A stretch of 45,732 nucleotides of DNA from Akkermansiaceae bacterium (GCA_025363295.1 JANYEC010000111.1:1-45732); one strand, 5' to 3'; shown: positions 24,335 to 33,264, counted from the stretch's first letter. Made by a program: numbers and translations. The notes: generated by a model not told the origin, from the letters alone.

Positions 24335-24988
24335 TCACCGAATGAACGATCGTGGCAGTTCAATGATGGAATCCCGCAGTGCGACAAATACGCGATCCCC
24401 TCGCTCGCCAGCGATGATGGTCCCGCCAGTGAAACTGCCGAATGCTGGAAGCACCAAGGTCTGCGAGCGAAACACGAAGCTTGGCATCCGCATAGGTCGT
24501 TGAATTCCGTCGCAGATTCTTACCACGGGGTGCCAATGACCTGCTAGATGCAACTGGTCCGCGATGGCTTCCGCCGGGTCGTGAATGACCCTAACTCCTC
24601 CCGCTAACATCATCGATGGAGCCGCTCGCATCTCTAGCGGAAGACACTTCAGTTTGCGATCATGATTGCCAGCCACTAGCACCAGCGGCACGGCGAGATC
24701 GAGGATAAACTTCCCCAGCGCGTCCTCAAGTTCCGACGTGATTCCAGCAGGAGCGTGAAAAAAATCACCCGCAATCACCAGCCGCCGTGCTTTGTATTTC
24801 ACCACCAATGTTAGAAGACGCGCGAAGTCTCTCAACATGTCACCCTCCGGCACTGCTAGACCCCGCGCCCGAAAAGTCGCTGACTTTCCCAAATGGACGT
24901 CCGCCACCACCAGTGTGCCGCAGTCACTTGCGAGTGCGGCACCTTCTGATAGAAGATGGATTTCTGGGTGGTCGGGAAAGGGAGTCAT
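24335..24988 (-). CDS. pdeM: PdeM-like ligase-associated metallophosphoesterase
   Basis: The 217-residue calcineurin-like phosphoesterase shows the metal-binding motifs DVHLGKS (Asp30, His32), GDFFH (Asp75), GNHD (Asn108, His109) and GHWHP, in order. This compact form is the ligase-associated DNA damage response endonuclease PdeM, usually encoded with an Lhr-like helicase, a DNA ligase and an exonuclease. Here the helicase gene lies 85 bases upstream on the same strand. The ligase and the exonuclease are not in the neighbourhood shown. It should be cytoplasmic. Confidence 0.88.
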   Translation of the reverse strand: MTPFPDHPEIHLLSEGAALASDCGTLVVADVHLGKSATFRARGLAVPEGDMLRDFARLLTLVVKYKARRLVIAGDFFHAPAGITSELEDALGKFILDLAVPLVLVAGNHDRKLKCLPLEMRAAPSMMLAGGVRVIHDPAEAIADQLHLAGHWHPVVRICDGIQRPMRMPSFVFRSQTLVLPAFGSFTGGTIIAGERGDRVFVALRDSIIELPRSFIR

Positions 24989-25073
24989 CTAAGTCGCTGA
25001 ATCTATAACAACCCAGTCCCCTACGCAAATGGGCATTCTGCTTCTTCGCAGCTTGGGACTTCGATCAAACAAC

Positions 25074-27638
25074 TTAGAAACCATGACGGCGACGCGCGGG
25101 CTTGAGGCTGTATTGGCGTTTTTTGGAAGTCGGCGAGTCAACCTCAAGCGCCGGATCGGGTAAATGCCCGGGCTTGTCGAGTCCAGCGGCGTGGTGGAGT
25201 TCGTGAAGCATCTCACCGAGACGGGTCGCGGCATCGGTGGCCATCAAAGTTGACTGGAGTCGGTCTGCCCACAAGGGAAACGCCATGGGAGTTAGATGCT
25301 CGGTTTCCACCAAGTGAAATGGCCGACGTGTTAGGTCCTGGGTCACGCGGTAAAGTCGGGTGAACTCCAGTTGTTTTTCTAAAATTTCCCGCTCTGATTG
25401 GCGGAGTAATTCGTTCTCCGGGTCATAACGCTGGAGGACTTCATAGAGAAGCGAGGCACTGGACTGGATTTCGCGCTGAGACACATCCCGGCGGCCAGGT
25501 GGGCGCTGGAGGATGAGGCCGGAAACTCGGGCGATTTCCCGGAAATTCCTACGCGCCAGCTCGCCGGTATTCATGCAGGCGATCAGGTCTTCGAGTAGAT
25601 TTTCCGGGCTCAGATAGCGACGAAGTTTCGCTTCATCGAGCGCTAAGCCGCGACGAGCCGTGAGTGAAAACCCATAGTCATTCTGGCTGGCTTGAACGGT
25701 TTGCTGGTTTTCCTGACTGATTCGGTAGGCTACCATAGCTCCGAGGCCCTCGTGGACGAGGCGACCGGCGAAAGGGAATAAAAAGAGATGCTCACCCTCC
25801 TTGGAGCGACTGAACTCTATCAACAGGGCCTCGTCAGAAGGCAAACACGACCATCGGAGTTGAAGTTCAAGGATCGGCGCGACCGCTAACATTTCAGGGT
25901 ACGCTGATGAATTGTTAGGATCTTGTGAATACTCGGCGATGATCTGGGAAATCGCATGCGTCAGCTCAGTAGAAAGCGGCATACGAGCGCCGCCCCAAAT
26001 GGCAATGCGACCTTTCGAATTCTTCACCGCCGGTTTGACCGTGGCAACACGCTGGTGAAACCGGACGAGTGTGAGGTGGCGACCCGCGAAAATCAGGTGC
26101 CCACCCGTCTTGATCCCGGCGATGAACGATTCCTCGACGGAGCCGAGAACCCGGCCATTGGCGAATCGGATAGAGACAGCGGGGTCACTCGAAATCGTGC
26201 CGATACTGAGTCGATGCTGAAGGATGAGGCGTTTATCATCTACGGTGTAGCGGCCATCGGTGATATGCGCTTTCTGATAGCGTGGATAGGCAGCGAGTGC
26301 CTTTCCACCGTTTGAAATGAAGCCCAGCGCCCACTGCCACTCGGCATTCGTTAGATCGGAGTAGGCGTGGGCAGATAAAATTTCACGCTTCATTTCATCG
26401 GGTAGAAATGGCTCCCCGATGGCGCAGGTCACGAGGTGTTGGACGAGGACATCGAGGGGTTTACGCAAGGGATCGCGGGTCTCGATGGCGCGGACACGCG
26501 CGGCCTCACGCGCGGCGGCGAATTCAACTAACTCAAGCGCATTGGACGGGACACACAAAATGCGTGAGGGTTTTCCTGGCTGGTGGCCCGAGCGACCCGC
26601 GCGCTGAAGCAGACGAGCAATCCCTTTTGGCGAGCCGACTTGGATGATCTGGTCCACGGGTGAAAAATCGACCCCTAAGTCCAGCGAAGAAGTGGCCACC
26701 ACACATTTGAGCGAACCGTCGCGCAGGCCGTTTTCTGCGATGTCACGCTCGGTGCGGTCGAGCGATCCATGATGCATGGCGATTTTCCCGGCCCAGTCGG
26801 GCCTGAGGGAAAGGAGTTCCTGATACCAGATTTCCGTCTGTGATCGGGTGTTCGTGAAAAGCAGGGTTGTGTCAGCTTTTTCCAAATGCTGGACAACTTG
26901 CGGTGCGAGTCGGGTGCCAAGGTGACCGGCCCACGGAAAACGCTCAATCTCATTTGGAATGATTGTCTCAATAATGATTTCTTTCGCCAAAGCTGCCGAG
27001 ACCTCCACTGAACCGGGAAACGCAGATCCCAGCAGTGTGCGGCGTGCCTCTGTGAGATTGCCGAGCGTTGCTGATAGTCCCCAGATTGGCACGCTTGGGA
27101 GCCATGCGCGGAGTCGGGCGAGGCACAGCTCCGTTTGGATTCCACGCTTCGTTCCTAACAACTCATGCCACTCGTCAACGATGATGGCGGCAATGTTAGA
27201 AAATTTTTCCCGAGTGTCTGCATGGGTAAGCATCAGCGACAGTGACTCGGGAGTCGTCACGAAAGTGTGAGGAAGGCTCTTTCGCAATCGGGCGCGCAGC
27301 GCGGCAGGCGTGTCGCCGGTTCGGGCCTCCGCGGTAAGTCCAGCACCGAGCATCTCAAGCGGCTCTCGCAAGGCGCGCAAGGTATCGGTGGCCAGTGCAC
27401 GCAACGGCGTAAGCCACAAAACCCGACAGCCCTTTCCCGATTCAAGCGTGACGGAAAGAGGCCCCAAATAAACGGCGAGCGTTTTGCCAACTCCGGTCGG
27501 CGCATGCAGTAAACCCGATTTTCCGTCGAGAAATGCCTGCCACGTCGCCTCTTGGAATTCGAATGGTTGCCAACCCTTGTGATCGAAAAATGGCCTTAGC
27601 AAGCCAAGGGTTTCTGAAGTTGCTGCACGCGGGGTCAT
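25074..27638 (-). CDS. lhr: Lhr-Core-type DEXH-box helicase (ligase-associated)
   Basis: The 854-residue protein is a superfamily 2 helicase: Q-motif region FEFQEATWQAF, Walker A APTGVGKT (46-53), motif Ia TPLRALA, motif II VDEWHEL (Asp155-His158), SATLGN, then the second RecA domain with TNTRSQTE, MHHGSLDR and VATSSLDLGVDF and LLQRAGRSGH. The C-terminal half is the winged-helix and beta-barrel core typical of Lhr-Core. The length fits the ligase-associated Lhr-Core subfamily, which unwinds RNA:DNA or DNA duplexes in repair, and is much shorter than full E. coli Lhr. It is followed by pdeM. Upstream lies a mobile-element wreck, so its promoter may be at or near that junction. Confidence 0.92.
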   Translation of the reverse strand: MTPRAATSETLGLLRPFFDHKGWQPFEFQEATWQAFLDGKSGLLHAPTGVGKTLAVYLGPLSVTLESGKGCRVLWLTPLRALATDTLRALREPLEMLGAGLTAEARTGDTPAALRARLRKSLPHTFVTTPESLSLMLTHADTREKFSNIAAIIVDEWHELLGTKRGIQTELCLARLRAWLPSVPIWGLSATLGNLTEARRTLLGSAFPGSVEVSAALAKEIIIETIIPNEIERFPWAGHLGTRLAPQVVQHLEKADTTLLFTNTRSQTEIWYQELLSLRPDWAGKIAMHHGSLDRTERDIAENGLRDGSLKCVVATSSLDLGVDFSPVDQIIQVGSPKGIARLLQRAGRSGHQPGKPSRILCVPSNALELVEFAAAREAARVRAIETRDPLRKPLDVLVQHLVTCAIGEPFLPDEMKREILSAHAYSDLTNAEWQWALGFISNGGKALAAYPRYQKAHITDGRYTVDDKRLILQHRLSIGTISSDPAVSIRFANGRVLGSVEESFIAGIKTGGHLIFAGRHLTLVRFHQRVATVKPAVKNSKGRIAIWGGARMPLSTELTHAISQIIAEYSQDPNNSSAYPEMLAVAPILELQLRWSCLPSDEALLIEFSRSKEGEHLFLFPFAGRLVHEGLGAMVAYRISQENQQTVQASQNDYGFSLTARRGLALDEAKLRRYLSPENLLEDLIACMNTGELARRNFREIARVSGLILQRPPGRRDVSQREIQSSASLLYEVLQRYDPENELLRQSEREILEKQLEFTRLYRVTQDLTRRPFHLVETEHLTPMAFPLWADRLQSTLMATDAATRLGEMLHELHHAAGLDKPGHLPDPALEVDSPTSKKRQYSLKPARRRHGF

Positions 27639-27774
27639 GAGGGCTGATCTGCGCGAACAGCACAGACTTCCAAATTAACACGAAACTCGAAGGGGGCAAT
27701 CAAAGGAACATCCCTTTTTTTCACAGTGGCGACGTAATGTTCCCTATAGCGACCGACGGGTTCTTGAGTTCGAT

Positions 27775-27930
27775 GAGTAGGCCGTCGGGCCCGAGCAGAT
27801 CGGCGGGTTGGCTGTAGTCTTTGAGGAGTTCGTCGAGCAGTTCGTCTTTGATGGTAGGTTTCATGGATGTGGCTTGGATGGAGTGTCTCAGGCACATCGG
27901 CAAAATGCACTTACACAGAATTCCTTACCC
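27775..27930 (-). mobile_element. 5' end fragment of an IS256-family element
   Basis: A minus-strand ATG at 27864 begins a peptide whose first 30 residues (ending ...LLDELLKDYSQPADLLGPDGLL) match the start of IS256/Mutator transposases. After codon 30 (27775) the similarity ends abruptly and the frame soon stops near 27721. Outside the start codon the sequence TTACACAGAATTCC (27911-27924) resembles the terminal inverted repeat of this family. The catalytic DDE domain is gone, so this is an inert remnant. Its outer end abuts a group II intron fragment. Confidence 0.7.
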
Positions 27931-28171
27931 CCCCTCCATTTTTCGCAAACGACGCGGCAGCAAAGGTCGCGGACGAGGGCGCGATCATCACCGCTGGCCA
28001 AACCGCTACTTCACGAAACATGGGCTCTTCTGCCTGCTAGAAGCCCAGGAAGTAGAAATTGCGAGTCTCCATCGAGGAGCAAACCACTGACTGGCGAGCC
28101 GGATGCGGGAGATCCGCCAGTCCGGTTCTGAGGGGGAACGGCGCAAACCAATGCGCTGTCCTTACCTCTAT
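27931..28171 (+). mobile_element. 3' end of a group II intron (maturase tail plus D5/D6)
   Basis: The plus-strand frame ending at 28090 reads RKRRGSKGRGRGRDHHRWPN and then YFTKHGLFCLLEAQE, with a final HRGANH, the C-terminal tail typical of group II intron-encoded reverse transcriptases. Directly after its stop lies a 34-base domain 5 (28096-28129), then a domain 6-like hairpin and a probable 3' end near CCTCTAT (about 28165-28171). All of the reverse transcriptase domain and the ribozyme's 5' domains are missing, cut where the IS256 fragment begins. It cannot splice or move by itself. Confidence 0.75.
28096..28129 (+). ncRNA. group II intron domain 5
   Basis: The 34 bases fold into the D5 hairpin: stem GAGCCGGA with TCCGGTTC, an upper stem GCGG with CCGC, a GAGA-type loop, and a small bulge on the 3' side. 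The AGC catalytic triad is kept in GAGCC. It follows the maturase stop codon by five bases, the expected order in bacterial introns. Sequence alone cannot give the class. Confidence 0.75.
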
Positions 28172-28505
28172 CAATTTTAGCACCCGAGATTGCCATTTCT
28201 TAGAGGGCGACTGAATAACGGTCCTCCGACAAAATGTCGGCCTTAAACCCAACGAACTCCTGGCTTATGGCCGATTTTGGGACCAGATGGCCGAAAATGG
28301 CACCCTTAATAGCTTCCAAAGCTTTAATCTCAGGTTCATCTTACATCCAACGAAAGGCGATAGTGCACTACGGTGAACTGAAAACCTTTCCAACATATCT
28401 TGTCTCGCACAGCTCTGCTCAAGGCATGATCGATCTCCGGGGGGAAGTCGATTTTGACGCCAGCAAAGCCTAACGAGATCTTTGGGGGGAAAAATGTGCA
28501 ATCTC

Positions 28506-28533
28506 AGGCGCGGATCGGAAACGGTCCGCGCCT
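28506..28533 (+). terminator. GC-rich hairpin, possible terminator
   Basis: Nine-base perfect arms flank a ten-base loop and are followed after four bases by CGTTTTC. It lies downstream of the short unsupported frame ending at 28473. The weak T-run makes termination possible rather than certain. Confidence 0.4.
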
Positions 28534-28579
28534 GCTTCGTTTTCAGTCCGACACCCTTGGATGTCACATACATCACCAG

Positions 28580-28664
28580 ACGCAGAGGCGAGTGGAGGGG
28601 CGCAGAGATAAAGAATACCAAGTTTCCCTCCGCGCTCCTCTCTGCGATCTCCGCGACTCCGCGT
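28580..28664. repeat. imperfect inverted repeat of the CGCAGAG type
   Basis: The left arm (28580-28609) is built from CGCAGAGGCG and GGCGCAGAGA. The right arm (28626-28664) has CTCTCTGCG and CTCCGCG blocks that are roughly its reverse complement. Such paired CGCAGAG/CTCTGCG blocks are a familiar dispersed intergenic repeat in several GC-rich bacterial phyla. It probably folds as RNA. Function unknown. Confidence 0.55.
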
Positions 28665-28819
28665 TTCGATTCGGCAATGAATTCTGGGAAACGGTCTATT
28701 CGCTTGAAAGACAAAGAAGCGAAGTGAAGTATCAAACGCGCTCACTCCCAAGCCTACTCTTGAATTGCTATCTATCTCTCTGTTTCCGGGCAAATCAAAA
28801 AATCCAGCTTCATCACATC

Positions 28820-29983
28820 ATGACCCCACAATCCCTACTCATTAGTCTGTTAGCAACAACCGCATCTGTTAGCGCCGATGGATTCTATGGCGATCCCCCG
28901 GATGCCACCCATCCGTGGGCAATCCACGACATGAATCGCCCGCAGCCGCCCGTGGTAACACCGGGTGGTCCCAGCACCCAAGATCAACCGGGTCGCCCGC
29001 CATCGGATGCGATCGTGCTTTTTGATGGCACTGCCGCAACATTACAAAATTGGGAAGCCGATAAAACACCCGCCGTAGCCACCCAATGGGTCGTCAAGGA
29101 CGGCATCCTGCAATGCGTGCCCGGCAGCGGTTACATCCGCACGAAGCAAGAATTCGCCGATTGCCAGCTCCATGTTGAATGGACAGCCCCCGAGAAAGTG
29201 GAAGGCAAGAGCCAGGGACGTGGCAACAGCGGGATTTTTCTAATGGGCAAAGTGGAGGTGCAGGTGCTCGATAATTACGACAACCCCACTTACGCCGATG
29301 GCACTGCCTCAGCGATTTACGGAGTGAATCCTCCCATGGCTAACCCCTTGCGGCCACCCGGCCAATGGCAGACCTATGATATCATTTTCCGACGCCCGGT
29401 ATTTGATTCAAATTCCAAGGAACTCGATCCCGGTCGGGTCACCGTCCTCGTGAACGGGGTGGTCACCCAAGACAGCACGCCCCTTCAAGGTGGCGGCGGT
29501 CACAAGGCGCGCTCACATTCTGCCCCATGGCCCGACAAAGGTCCGCTCAAACTTCAAGACCACGGAAACCCGGTGAGATATCGCAATATATGGTATCGCC
29601 CGCTCACACCACGCGCCGTGGAAGGTGGCACTGACGGTCAACTCACTCCCGCCGCCGCCACCGCGAAAAAGCTTGAAATCGCCGCCCAGATCCGTGCCGA
29701 TGCCGCTACCAAATCGGGACTCGACGCTACACTCCGGCAAATGGAATCACTCTGCTACGCCAATGATCCGGCGACACTCAGTGCCACTCAAAAATCTTCA
29801 AATGAATTTCTAACCAAAACGATCGCGCTCACGGGCACCGAACTGGAAGGGAAAAAAGCTGAAGTGCTGAGTCTCTACAATGCCGTTCATTATCTGAGCA
29901 AACATCAGTTAGTCACTCCGGCCTATCCGGCTGAAGCAGGACTTAAAAAACTGATCGACGAAAAAGGCTGGGAGCAAAAATAG
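28820..29983 (+). CDS. secreted DUF1080 (3-keto-disaccharide hydrolase-type) protein
   Basis: The 387-residue product has a signal peptide (MTPQSLLISLLATTASVSA, cleavage near 19) and a concanavalin-like DUF1080 domain (about 65-275): AIVLFDGTAATLQNWE, WVVKDGILQCVPGSGYIRTK, then GNSGIFLMGKVEVQVLDNY, a GQWQTYDIIFRRP strand and the closing GNPVRYRNIWYRPL. Members act on sugars outside or in the periplasm. Some are 3-keto-glycoside hydrolases. The C-terminal 110 residues are mostly helical and unassigned. The ATG at 28820 is picked because it starts the signal peptide. The open frame upstream belongs to the repeat region. It stands alone, with a foldback element after it. Confidence 0.88.
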   Translation: MTPQSLLISLLATTASVSADGFYGDPPDATHPWAIHDMNRPQPPVVTPGGPSTQDQPGRPPSDAIVLFDGTAATLQNWEADKTPAVATQWVVKDGILQCVPGSGYIRTKQEFADCQLHVEWTAPEKVEGKSQGRGNSGIFLMGKVEVQVLDNYDNPTYADGTASAIYGVNPPMANPLRPPGQWQTYDIIFRRPVFDSNSKELDPGRVTVLVNGVVTQDSTPLQGGGGHKARSHSAPWPDKGPLKLQDHGNPVRYRNIWYRPLTPRAVEGGTDGQLTPAAATAKKLEIAAQIRADAATKSGLDATLRQMESLCYANDPATLSATQKSSNEFLTKTIALTGTELEGKKAEVLSLYNAVHYLSKHQLVTPAYPAEAGLKKLIDEKGWEQK

Positions 29984-30035
29984 TTTGCCGCCTATTAGGT
30001 GCTGTGAATTCCATTTCTTGTTAGTCATAACAAAA

Positions 30036-30200
30036 GGGGAGCACACGCGCCTTCGCGTGTCGTCCTCGGCGCCCTCGCCGAGGACTTGCTGAAGACCGGA
30101 CGTGCGATACTTTACCTCGAAAACCTAAGCTCCAGAGCAGTCCCAGCCCATTTCCGGCTGGGGGCGCCGGAAATCACAAACGCGGGCTCTTATGCTCCCC
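30036..30200. repeat. 165-bp foldback element with nested hairpins
   Basis: GGGGAGCA (30036-30043) and TGCTCCCC (30193-30200) enclose the element. Inside are three hairpins: ACACGCG/CGCGTGT (30043-30060, loop CCTT), GTCCTCGGCG/CGCCGAGGAC (30062-30085, loop CCCT), and CCCAGCC/GGCTGGG (30142-30162). The third competes with TTTCCGG/CCGGAAA (30151-30173), so two folds exclude each other. This looks like a defined mobile repeat or structured RNA rather than chance. It sits in the 460-base gap 29984-30443, which otherwise shows no gene. The promoter of the moxR cluster should lie after it. Confidence 0.7.
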
Positions 30201-30443
30201 AACACATCGCGTTGCATTCATTTCGCAAATGACAAATGCTAATACGTCGCAGCATAGAGGCTCCAATACCATGGCTTGCGAGAATCAACAAAGCGTCCGG
30301 TTTTCCCAAAGACAATCAGCGATCCTCGCATTCGGCTGAAAACAGACAAACTACTGGGGTATTCGCCCTTTACACAAAATTCACACCTTCGTCATTCCCA
30401 AATCCAACATGCCTGCTAACTTCCAGAGAATTCACACTCATCC

Positions 30444-31492
30444 ATGGAAAACGCCACCGAAACGGAAGTCGCCGATGCCGCCAAACACCTTCGCTCACTT
30501 TCTAGCGGACTGAATCAAGTTCTCTTCGGCCAAGAAGAACTCATCGACCTGGTGATCACCGGAGTCCTCGCACGAGGGCATATTTTGCTAGAGGGTCTGC
30601 CAGGCTTAGGAAAGACCGAGCTGGTGAAGGGCCTCTCGAAATTGCTCAAGCTGGGCACCAAGCGCGTGCAGTTCACACCGGATCTTCTACCAGGCGACAT
30701 CACGGGAAATCCAGTGCTTCAAGAAGTGGACGGACGACGCGAGTTTGTATTCCAGCCAGGCCCCATTTTTACGAACATTGTGTTAGCCGACGAAATCAAC
30801 CGGGCATCGCCGAAAACGCAGTCGGCTTTGTTAGAGGCGATGCAAGAACGCCGAGTCACGGTTCTAGGAAAGACTCATGACCTACCCCTGCCGTTTTTTG
30901 TGCTCGCCACACAAAACCCAATTGAACTCGAAGGCACCTATCCCCTTCCCGAAGCCCAGCTCGACCGATTTCTATTCAAGCTGGAAGTCACTCGCAACGA
31001 CGTAGCCACCCTTCAACGAATCGTTTCTCATCGTGAACTCGGGACTGAGCCACAAGTCGATCCAGTGATGAGCGCCGAAACTCTCAACTCCCTGCTAGAA
31101 CTGGTTAGGAGAATCTATCTGCCCGATGTCGTGGCAAACTACATCGCCCGTCTTGTCGATGCCAGCCACCCGGGCCAATCTGCCGCCTCGCGTGGAATCC
31201 GGTATGGTGCCAGCCCGCGTGCGGCGCTTGCGCTGGCCTCGGGAGCCAAGGCCCGCGCACGGCGCTTGCGCTGGCCTCGGGAGCCAAGGCCCGCGCACTC
31301 ATGCAGGAAAGGACACATGCGAGTTTCGAGGATGTCAAAGCCATCGCTCCCGCCGTACTGCGCCACCGGATCGTGCTCGATTACAACGCCCGGGTCGAAG
31401 GTCATACTACCAACGATCTTGTCCGTGCGTTGTTAGAGGAATTACCATTTCAGGCAGCAGCGACGCCACGAGTCCTGAGCGCGAAAATCTAA
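30444..31492 (+). pseudogene. moxR: MoxR-type AAA+ ATPase gene, frameshifted by a 38-bp tandem duplication
   Basis: The first 265 codons encode a MoxR ATPase: Walker A GLPGLGKTE, the Walker B strand VLADEINRASPKTQSALLEAM, the sensor LATQNPIELEGTYPLPEAQ and the ASPRAALALASGAKARA of the lid domain. MoxR proteins are chaperone-like partners of VWA proteins. At 31223-31298 a 38-base unit is present twice. Since 38 is not a multiple of three, reading shifts into an unrelated tail ending at 31436. If one copy is removed, the frame continues as ALMQERTHASFEDVKAIAP to a normal end at 31490-31492. The protein would then have its proper C-terminus. The damage could be a true mutation, a reversible switch or an assembly error. 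Confidence 0.85.
31223..31298 (+). repeat. exact 38-bp tandem duplication within moxR
   Basis: 31223-31260 and 31261-31298 are identical, starting GGCGCTTGCG and ending CCCGCGCAC, directly abutting. Flanking bases differ, so it is exactly two copies. The unit itself contains GGCCTCGGGAGCCAAGGCC, which can form a small hairpin and may favour slippage. Loss of one copy restores the moxR frame. Confidence 0.97.
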
Positions 31493-31508
31493 GCAACGAA
31501 CTGTCCTC

Positions 31509-33227
31509 ATGCGTCAACTTTTATTACTATTTCTGCTAGCGAGTGATCTATCTGCTCAGGAGACGATCATTCGCGAAGTCTATGATGCAAAAACGGATAC
31601 CCACGTGGAAGTCGTGGCGCTATTTTCAAAACCCTCTCCCGGTGGATACCTGCCCGTGAGGGTCAAGGTGGCTAACAATCTTCGGACTCCTGCATCGATC
31701 CAGCTTTCGTTCGATTGCGCCACCAACTATTCGCGTGAAAATCGCACGGCTTCGACATTTAGATTCAGCGCTCTGGCCGGTAAGACACTTACTCAAGACA
31801 TTCTCGTGCCACTCTCACCCAGCACAGGAACCTCTTCTTCTGGAGGAAATATCGTCACTCACTTGAGCGGGTCATTAGGAGATGCAACTAACAACCTCGC
31901 AGCGGTATCTGACAACTCGCATTCCTCGGTTCTATTGAGCGAGTCACTCTTCACGCCCAATGCTTCCGCTCTCGATGCGGCAATGGGTAGCTCATCCTCT
32001 AGCGGACGCAGTGAGTTCGCGGCGAAATTCGACCCGAAACAACTGCCTGATAGCTGGTTGGCGTTCTCAGGTTACGACAGCGTCATCATGACCGATACAG
32101 ATTGGGCGAATACACCCGCAAGCGGGCGGAATGCTATCATTTCTTGGCTGCGCTTGGGTGGCCAGTTAGTGATCTTCACCACCGGCACGGTGAATGCGAA
32201 AGAAATCGGAATACCGGACGATAGCAGCTTTGGAAGTGTGGCGTTCAAAACCATCGCCTCCGATCTGAGGCTTGACGCGAAGGAAACTCTGGAAGTCGTC
32301 AACGCCCAAAATCCAAACAGCGCACGCTGCAAATCCATCTCGTCAGACTTTGCTGGAACATGGCCTTTGCAATCCCATTTCGGCGCCCAGACATTCCGTT
32401 ACGGCCTGTTCATCGCGGTTCTCATTCTTTTCGCAATCGTCGTCGGACCGGTGAACCTCTTTGTTTTTGCGAAATCCGGGCAACGCCACAAACTTTTCAT
32501 CACCACTCCGCTGATCTCCTCAGTGGCTAGCTTAATTCTCATCAGCCTCATTATCGCCCAAGACGGCTTCGGTGGCTCCGGAATGCGGCGCGTGCTGATG
32601 GAAGTGCGACCGGATGGCGATCAGAACGCTGCCTATGTCCATCAGGAACAATTCTGCCGGACGGGGGTCCTAACAGGTTCACGCTTCTCCATGAGCGATC
32701 CTTGCGTCTTCACTCCGGTGCCCATCGCATCCAGCCGATGGGCGCGTTACACGAACAGTGGAAATACTCAAACCACTTTCAATCTACAGCCTAATGACGG
32801 AAAAATAGAGGCTTCAGGCGATTGGTTTCAAAGCCGTTCGGAACATGGGCACCTTCTATCAGCCTTGGTTTCTACCCGAGGCCGAATCGAGCAAACTGAA
32901 GTCTCACACACGTTTCTCTCTACTTTTGAATTTCCGATTGAAACACTCTATTATTGCAATAACGACAGCCAATGGTATCGCGCCGATAGCATCGCTACCG
33001 GAAAACGTTTTAAGCTCACACCCGTCGATTTATCGATGGTCCTGCCAGTGCTACAACAAGAAGCTGGGGCCTTTACGGATCGCTACAAAAGAATGTTAGA
33101 ACGTACCATGAAACGTAATGGGTATTACATTGCCTTCACCAATCAAGCGCCCGGGATTCCCACCAATCCCGGAATTCGCTGGAAGGAAACCCGCACGGTG
33201 ATCACTGGCCCCGTGGCCGCTCCTTAA
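31509..33227 (+). CDS. membrane-anchored periplasmic protein of the MoxR/VWA cluster
   Basis: The 572-residue protein has a signal peptide (1-17), a large extracytoplasmic domain of about 280 residues including LAFSGYDSVIMTDTDWANTP and ISWLRLGGQLVIFTTG (a Rossmann-like strand-turn pattern seen in DUF4350 and glutamine-amidotransferase-like domains), two transmembrane helices (about 296-318 and 331-351) and a C-terminal part of about 220 residues. I do not recognise the family by name. It starts 16 bases after moxR and is followed by ABC transporter genes, so it likely belongs to the same membrane complex. ATG at 31509. Confidence 0.75.
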   Translation: MRQLLLLFLLASDLSAQETIIREVYDAKTDTHVEVVALFSKPSPGGYLPVRVKVANNLRTPASIQLSFDCATNYSRENRTASTFRFSALAGKTLTQDILVPLSPSTGTSSSGGNIVTHLSGSLGDATNNLAAVSDNSHSSVLLSESLFTPNASALDAAMGSSSSSGRSEFAAKFDPKQLPDSWLAFSGYDSVIMTDTDWANTPASGRNAIISWLRLGGQLVIFTTGTVNAKEIGIPDDSSFGSVAFKTIASDLRLDAKETLEVVNAQNPNSARCKSISSDFAGTWPLQSHFGAQTFRYGLFIAVLILFAIVVGPVNLFVFAKSGQRHKLFITTPLISSVASLILISLIIAQDGFGGSGMRRVLMEVRPDGDQNAAYVHQEQFCRTGVLTGSRFSMSDPCVFTPVPIASSRWARYTNSGNTQTTFNLQPNDGKIEASGDWFQSRSEHGHLLSALVSTRGRIEQTEVSHTFLSTFEFPIETLYYCNNDSQWYRADSIATGKRFKLTPVDLSMVLPVLQQEAGAFTDRYKRMLERTMKRNGYYIAFTNQAPGIPTNPGIRWKETRTVITGPVAAP

Positions 33228-33264
33228 AATTTCAAATCTGAAATCACCCATTTCCAATTGCCCG

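Larger units (their letters stand above)
28172..28819 (+). other. gene-poor stretch with two inverted repeats
   Basis: About 650 bases without a convincing gene separate the intron remnant from the DUF1080 gene. A 79-codon frame at 28234-28473 (plus) lacks any recognisable domain. A perfect GC-rich hairpin, AGGCGCGGA (28506-28514) with TCCGCGCCT (28525-28533), may act as a terminator. A looser inverted repeat rich in CGCAGAG / CTCTGCG lies at 28580-28664. The promoter of the DUF1080 gene should lie in the last 100 bases. Confidence 0.5.
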
